Position numbers and translations under genes: made by a program. Below, one piece after another: positions 52,725-55,936 of a DNA stretch of 55,936 nucleotides. Position 1 is the stretch's first letter, and every line of letters begins with the position of its first letter. The stretch is taken from contig JAHDHL010000034.1 of the NCBI GenBank assembly GCA_020631355.1, positions 1 through 55,936 of the forward strand, given 5' to 3'. This DNA is from Saprospiraceae bacterium. GTDB lineage: Bacteria > Bacteroidota > Bacteroidia > Chitinophagales > Saprospiraceae. The notes beneath the pieces were generated by a model, which was not told the DNA's origin, did no database searches, and worked only from the letters and a program-made list of their open reading frames with translations.

Positions 52725-54646
52725 TATGATGCTTTTTTGTAATCCTTTAATGTGAGTGTTACGGCGGTTCCATTTTGGCTACTGATGTCCAACTCACCAT
52801 CCATCTTGGCAACGAATGCTTCTATGAGTTGGTAGCCAAAAGAATCCCCGGATTCCAATTGCTCCGTGTTTTCGATACCGATACCGTTGTCAGCTACACA
52901 CAGTTTGAGCACAGTTTCATCTTCTTTGAGGGAAACCATCAAAATGCCTTGGTCCTTTCCTATGAAAGCATATTTCAGGGCATTGGTGACCAGTTCGTTG
53001 ACCATGAGCCCCAAGGGAACCATGGTATCGACATCCAACTCCATTGAATCGATATCCATTTTCAATTCAACCCTATCATGGTCTACCTTGTAGGTGTGGA
53101 ACAATTCCGAAATAAGTTGTTCGAAGTAGGTTTTGGCATCTATTCCCAAAAGACTATCTTTCTGATAAAGGCTTTGGTGTATCAGTGCCATTGAATGCAC
53201 ACGATTTCGGCCCTCATTAATGGCTTGTGCGGCATGATGGTCCTTGATGAATTGGGACTGCAGATTAAGTAATGACGAAATGACTTGTAGGTTATTCTTT
53301 ACACGGTGATGGATTTCCTTGAGGAGAATGTCCTTATCCTTCAGTGCCGTTGAAATAATGGTATTCTTCTCCTGCAATAACTTATTTCGTTTCTGTCTCT
53401 GAACCAATAAGAAAGCAATCACCGCTAATAAGGCCAGGGCCAAGGCCAAGCCAATCCGCATCCAGAAATTTCTGATATCCTTTTTTTCATTCTCTGCATT
53501 GAGTACAATGATTTCATTTTCCTTGACCGAATTCTGATATTTCGCATCCAACTCTGCTATCCTTGACTTGACTTTCTCATTCTTGATATCATTCTTGGTC
53601 TTGTATTCCTTAACTTTGGCATCATAGGCATTTTCAAAGTCTCTCTGTTGTACATAACTCTTGGATAAGCCATTATAAATTCGAGGCAACAAATCCTTGA
53701 GTTCGGCTTCCTCTGCCAATACAAGACTATTTTTCATCATATCCACCCCCTCTTTCTCCCGTCCTAGTTCAGTCATCACAAACCCTAGCATCAGTTCGAC
53801 GTTGATGATATTTCTTTCATTTCCAGTGGCTTGATGCAATTTCCGACTCTTGGTCAGGAGTCGATAAGTCTCATCCAATTTTCCTTGTATACCCATGAGG
53901 GCGCCCATATTTTCATAGGTGTATGCCAGGCCAACAGAATCCTTGAGCTGTATATTCAGATTTTCCTGCAATTTGAAATACTCCATGGACTCATCAAACT
54001 TCCCCATTTGCCCATAGGCATTCGCCATGTTATTGTAACATTCCGCCATTCCTGTAGAATCCCTTAGATTCCTATAAGTCAACAGGGCTTCCTTGTATAA
54101 TTCCAATGCTTTATCCTCATTACCCAAATTCCTGAAAATCCCACCCCTTGCATTATTATTCATTGCAATCATCTTCAGGTTGTTTTCCTTTTGGAACAGT
54201 GAATCCGCCTTATTGGAGAATTCCAATGCAACTTCATAATTGCCCACATTCATATTAAGGGAAGCAATATGATAATGGGCAAAGGCATACCTCAGCTTAT
54301 TTTCAGAATCATTCTTTTCTATGAAAGCTTCGAACAACTTGATGGATTCCTGATATTTCCCCTTACCCCTTAGGGCCATTGCCTCATTAAAATCCAGTTC
54401 CCTTTTCAGTTGATTAGGAATATGCTCGGGCAAAGGTTTAGTGCTTTGTATCAATTGGTAACAGGAATCCGCCTTGGTTTCTACGATATCATTACAAATT
54501 GATATCACCATTTCAATCTTTTCCTTGTCTGTTGCTACTTCATCCAACAAGGAATCCTCATCATTCCCATTCTGACCCATTAATGGATGAATAGAAATGA
54601 GACAAAAAAATAATATTAAGGGTACGAGTGTATTTCGTTCAATCAT
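52724..54646 (-). CDS. Sensor histidine kinase with periplasmic TPR domain (HisKA_2 type)
   Basis: The protein has 640 residues from the ATG at 54646 (signal segment MIERNTLVPLILFFCLISIH). The frame is open 38 codons further, but those codons run through the palindrome at 54721-54746 and are not signal-like at their start. Residues ~60-330 are TPR repeats (ARGGIFRNLGNEDKALELYK, MANAYGQMGKFDESMEYFK). A coiled stretch and a membrane helix (IGLALALALLAVIAFLLVQ, ~397-415) follow. The HisKA_2 dimer/phospho domain has EIHHRVKNNLQVISSLLNLQ (His ~444), and the ATPase has LMVNELVTNALKYAF (N-box), VADNGIGI (G1) and DSFGYQLIEAFVAKM. It should sense a periplasmic signal through the TPR region and phosphorylate the overlapping response regulator. 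Confidence 0.94.
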   Translation of the reverse strand: MIERNTLVPLILFFCLISIHPLMGQNGNDEDSLLDEVATDKEKIEMVISICNDIVETKADSCYQLIQSTKPLPEHIPNQLKRELDFNEAMALRGKGKYQESIKLFEAFIEKNDSENKLRYAFAHYHIASLNMNVGNYEVALEFSNKADSLFQKENNLKMIAMNNNARGGIFRNLGNEDKALELYKEALLTYRNLRDSTGMAECYNNMANAYGQMGKFDESMEYFKLQENLNIQLKDSVGLAYTYENMGALMGIQGKLDETYRLLTKSRKLHQATGNERNIINVELMLGFVMTELGREKEGVDMMKNSLVLAEEAELKDLLPRIYNGLSKSYVQQRDFENAYDAKVKEYKTKNDIKNEKVKSRIAELDAKYQNSVKENEIIVLNAENEKKDIRNFWMRIGLALALALLAVIAFLLVQRQKRNKLLQEKNTIISTALKDKDILLKEIHHRVKNNLQVISSLLNLQSQFIKDHHAAQAINEGRNRVHSMALIHQSLYQKDSLLGIDAKTYFEQLISELFHTYKVDHDRVELKMDIDSMELDVDTMVPLGLMVNELVTNALKYAFIGKDQGILMVSLKEDETVLKLCVADNGIGIENTEQLESGDSFGYQLIEAFVAKMDGELDISSQNGTAVTLTLKDYKKAS

Positions 54647-54720
54647 TGGTTTTCTTTTCGTAGGGAGTAGTGTCTTCCCTAAGATAAGCAATGCGTAAAG
54701 AAAAGCCATTCCCGACAGGT

Positions 54721-54746
54721 TAAAATCACCCTGAAGGGTGATTTTA
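54721..54746. promoter_or_regulatory. Palindromic operator site 3, 26-bp perfect palindrome
   Basis: 12-bp perfect arms (TAAAATCACCCT and its inverse) with a 2-bp centre; the core is the same TCACCCT-N2-AGGGTGA as site 1. It lies between the kinase start (75 bp away) and the divergent gene start at 54801 (54 bp away). Confidence 0.65.
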
Positions 54747-54800
54747 TGTCCATGCAACATTTATTCTAGTTGACGTATCTTTATTTAAAATACTTTTCTC

Positions 54801-55928
54801 ATGACAACAACATTAAGAATCCTTAGCCTATTGGTAATATTCTGCATCAGCCAAGGGGCAGAATCCAAGCCTATTTTCCAAAATGGGTATTATTTTTCCT
54901 TCAGGACAGAACAAGTTCCTGAATCTACGATTCTACTTGGCTATGAAGTATGGCATTTCAATAGTGACAGTCTCCACATAGACCATTATCATCGTGGATT
55001 GGATTCAGTTTACATTAGTAAATCTTATAGTTGGAATGAAAGAGACGGTCAGTTAAATATTAAGCATCCGGATTGGAATGGTGAAAGCATTCAGTATCCT
55101 ATACAACAAAAATGGGATGCGATAATTCTTGAAGACAAAGACCTGCGGCATCATTCGTATTTGCTATATGCGGGGACTAATGCCTACATTAGTAATGAAT
55201 TTCATTATTTACAACTCAATGGCAAAAGTTATAGCATCGAAAAACCCGAATATTTTTTCAAGGCTCATGAAGTCGAATTTTGGGAATATGGTGCCTATTT
55301 CTTCAATCAAAAAGAGGATTTGCAATGTTCCCATACCTACACTTCCAAGAAAATTGGTGAAAGGGAATTCCTATTTTTCAATCACTTGGATTTAGCTGTA
55401 ATAACAGCAATCAATGAGGAAGAAATCACTTATCTCAGCTTTAAGAATGGATTCCATAAAGGAACCATGAAACGCAAATACTATAACTACACAAATTCAG
55501 ATACCGATTTCAAGGGGCATTGGTCATGCAAGGTAGTCGAATCCATAGATGATGGATTCCGACTTAAAGAATATCCCAGCATACCCATCGGGTATAACGT
55601 AATAGATTGTATCATAGATAAACATGGATATATTTCCTGGCCTAAGAATCAAATGATAAGTTTTCAGTCAGAAAAGAAAAAAGATGCTCCAGAACCAGAG
55701 GAAGTTCCCGAAGAATATCTCACAATAACAGAAAAGACCCTTAAAATCAGTCCGTCGAGAAAACTCGTATCAATTCCAATATATCAAGTATATGACCATT
55801 ATGAATTTGGTGCACATCAATCCTCAAGTGTTGAGGTTTTTTATAGAAAAATGGAAAATGAATATTATATTCTTTTAATGTTAACGGATAATTATGAACA
55901 TGTGATTTTCCAGAAAATAGGTGAATAA
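54801..55928 (+). CDS. Secreted protein of unknown function
   Basis: The protein has 375 residues and a signal peptide (LRILSLLVIFCISQGAESK). The mature part looks beta-rich, with many aromatic residues (YYFSFRTEQVPES, YEVWHFNSDSLHIDHYH, EVEFWEYGAYFFNQKEDL). A Lys/Glu/Pro-rich linker (SEKKKDAPEPEEVPEEYL) sits near residue 300. There is no T9SS sorting domain, lipobox or membrane segment. I recognise no family. It is divergent from the two-component system, with a 26-bp palindrome in the shared region, so it is a candidate target of that system. Confidence 0.8.
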   Translation: MTTTLRILSLLVIFCISQGAESKPIFQNGYYFSFRTEQVPESTILLGYEVWHFNSDSLHIDHYHRGLDSVYISKSYSWNERDGQLNIKHPDWNGESIQYPIQQKWDAIILEDKDLRHHSYLLYAGTNAYISNEFHYLQLNGKSYSIEKPEYFFKAHEVEFWEYGAYFFNQKEDLQCSHTYTSKKIGEREFLFFNHLDLAVITAINEEEITYLSFKNGFHKGTMKRKYYNYTNSDTDFKGHWSCKVVESIDDGFRLKEYPSIPIGYNVIDCIIDKHGYISWPKNQMISFQSEKKKDAPEPEEVPEEYLTITEKTLKISPSRKLVSIPIYQVYDHYEFGAHQSSSVEVFYRKMENEYYILLMLTDNYEHVIFQKIGE

Positions 55929-55936
55929 ATTCATTA

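Noticed and set aside
1-55936. rRNA, tRNA, insertion sequences or prophage
   Set aside because: No tRNA-like cloverleaf, rRNA segment, transposase, integrase or phage structural gene was recognised on either strand.

Overview
The window reads as chromosomal DNA of a gliding or surface-associated member of the Bacteroidota. The evidence is: five proteins with type IX secretion (T9SS) C-terminal sorting domains, SprB-type repeats with a gliding-associated C-terminus, a GLPGLI/outer-membrane-barrel pair, a TPR histidine kinase of the HisKA_2 type, many -7 boxes of the Bacteroidota form TAnnTTTG, and few visible Shine-Dalgarno sequences. I cannot place it below phylum from sequence alone. I saw no rRNA, tRNA, insertion sequence, prophage or CRISPR array. 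Genes are densely packed on both strands, and several convergent pairs are separated by long, nearly perfect hairpins.

Layout. 0-7.3 kb: two tandem M43 metalloprotease paralogs (one cut by the window edge), a cyclophilin, and a 1381-residue secreted amidase with CUB domains. 7.4-12.6 kb: an ABC exporter, a small metal-binding protein, purN, and a PorE-like protein ending in a SPOR domain. 12.7-20.2 kb: mostly housekeeping genes: lysC with a lipid kinase and a flavin reductase (one operon), fahA, a Crp/Fnr regulator with an operator-like palindrome at its own promoter, a TIGR02757 protein and recN. 20.3-28.5 kb: a secreted polyester-hydrolase-like esterase and a 2057-residue SprB-repeat surface protein. 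28.7-36.2 kb: an O-methyltransferase overlapping a NodB-type deacetylase, a MORN-repeat/caspase fusion, a DASH-type cryptochrome/photolyase, an S41 protease and a small secreted protein. 36.3-44.5 kb: an outer-membrane barrel with its GLPGLI partner, an M1 peptidase, small proteins, a YkuK-like protein and a lipoprotein carbonic anhydrase. 44.8-49.4 kb: a Dna2-like nuclease-helicase and an acyltransferase. 49.4-55.9 kb: a two-component system surrounded by probable targets.

The strongest candidate for an undescribed system is the last block. A periplasmic-TPR histidine kinase and a NarL/LuxR-type response regulator overlap as one operon. Three copies of a palindrome with the form TCACCCT-N2-RGGGTGA (a 7-2-7 arrangement like NarL sites) lie in the nearby intergenic regions and I found none elsewhere by eye. 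Two of them sit exactly 30.5 bp (centre to box edge) upstream of a -7-like box: one in front of a secreted YWTD-propeller protein, the other in front of a previously unlisted 56-residue ORF. The third lies between the kinase and a divergent secreted protein of unknown function. This suggests a compact local regulon.

Other points of interest are the PETase/cutinase-like esterase, a 144-residue module shared at about 78% identity between that esterase and the amidase, the SPOR-for-OmpA swap in the PorE-like protein, and the three Cys-x4-Cys/MORN units in the caspase fusion.
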